From IMG/VR virus record IMGVR_UViG_3300017971_000831, positions 1 through 21,502 of that record: 21,502 nucleotides of DNA; one strand, written 5' to 3'. A model generated the notes under the pieces. That model was not told the origin of the DNA, searched no databases, and saw only the letters and a program-made list of their open reading frames with translations. This stretch comes from a virus. Positions 21,206 through 21,502 of the stretch are shown here, in pieces. The number at the start of each line of letters is the position of its first letter. The first letter of the stretch is position 1. A program made the translations under genes and the position numbers.

Positions 21206-21224
21206 TAAGAGGAAAGAGGTAAAG

Positions 21225-21502
21225 ATGAAAGAAGAAGACATCTACAAACCTCAAAATATAAAAAGAACCGAAGAAGTTTTTTCACCTTCGAAGAAGTTCA
21301 AACTTGAGATCATTTACTATTTCACAAAAGAAGGTTGTTGGGAATATACTCGAGGTAAGCTATACCGTGTCTTAGACAATAAAATTATTGCCGATATCAA
21401 AAGAAATTATTCTACCTTCCACCATAGCTTCCAAACTAAAAACTCTCAAGAGTATCTAATCACCGGGCGCAGCTATATGGGGCAAACGATTGTCAATTTA
21501 GA
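21225..21502 (+). CDS. Hypothetical protein, 3' truncated by window
   Basis: ATG 21225 follows AGAGGAAAGAGGTAAAG, with SD-like GAGG twice, 20 bases after the structured RNA. The frame stays open to the window end (92 complete codons). After a charged start (KEEDIYKPQNIKR) the product has regular beta strands with FKLEIIYYFTKEG, WEYTRGKLYRV and IIADIKRNYSTF, then YLITGRSYMGQTIVNL. I recognise no family with certainty. Its closeness to the RNA makes it the natural partner or regulatory target. Confidence 0.65.
   Translation, partial: MKEEDIYKPQNIKRTEEVFSPSKKFKLEIIYYFTKEGCWEYTRGKLYRVLDNKIIADIKRNYSTFHHSFQTKNSQEYLITGRSYMGQTIVNL

Overview
The window is a stretch of a tailed double-stranded DNA phage (Caudoviricetes) or prophage. 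Every gene I accept reads left to right, and the genes are tightly packed with many 1-20 base overlaps. The left half carries the classical head-assembly order: large terminase, portal, prohead protease, scaffold-like protein, decoration-like protein, major capsid protein. Most of the window is AT-rich, and many genes have AGGAG-type Shine-Dalgarno (SD) sites, so the host is a bacterium that uses SD-led initiation. I cannot name the host or the phage genus.

Layout. 1-801: C-terminal nuclease half of the large terminase, cut by the window edge. 885-3551: a small coiled-coil protein, the portal and a small basic protein. 3579-7172: a putative promoter motif, then five genes of likely virion function, including a composite protein (4698-6275) and a beta-rich protein (6570-7172), closed by a strong terminator (7200-7223). 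7238-8266: a lone GT-B glycosyltransferase that looks like a moron. 8271-12435: capsid module, with a prohead protease fused to an acidic and helical tail, a charged scaffold-like protein, a decoration candidate and the major capsid protein, closed by a strong terminator (12458-12491). The last two genes are much richer in GC than most of the window and have near-ideal SD sites, as expected for very highly expressed proteins.

12525-20922: a long run of small accessory genes. These include a papain-like cysteine protease candidate, a Lar-like zinc ribbon, at least seven other small Cys-rich putative metal-binding proteins, two small membrane proteins and a complete E. coli-type RtcB RNA ligase (17997-19202). 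Three small genes shorter than 60 codons are added here (14590-14751, 15350-15529, 15532-15657).

20921-21205 is the most striking part. This gap of about 300 bases has no convincing gene but folds into a well-closed RNA: a 16-bp terminal stem that encloses at least six local hairpins, one possible long-range helix and a 5-bp loop-to-tail pseudoknot. I do not recognise it as tmRNA, RNase P RNA, a tRNA or a group I intron. It is the best candidate for an undescribed element, and it lies 1.7 kb downstream of an RNA ligase. A second candidate is a 15-base motif, AATAATCCAYTAATA, which occurs three times, each time just after a stop codon and before a head-gene unit. It resembles a phage-specific promoter.

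How the parts fit: the head genes build and fill the capsid (portal, protease, scaffold and shell proteins, then terminase for packaging). The right half looks like host-takeover and counter-defence cargo, where RtcB could repair RNAs cut by host anticodon nucleases. All functions are inferred from sequence motifs and gene order; no searches were run.
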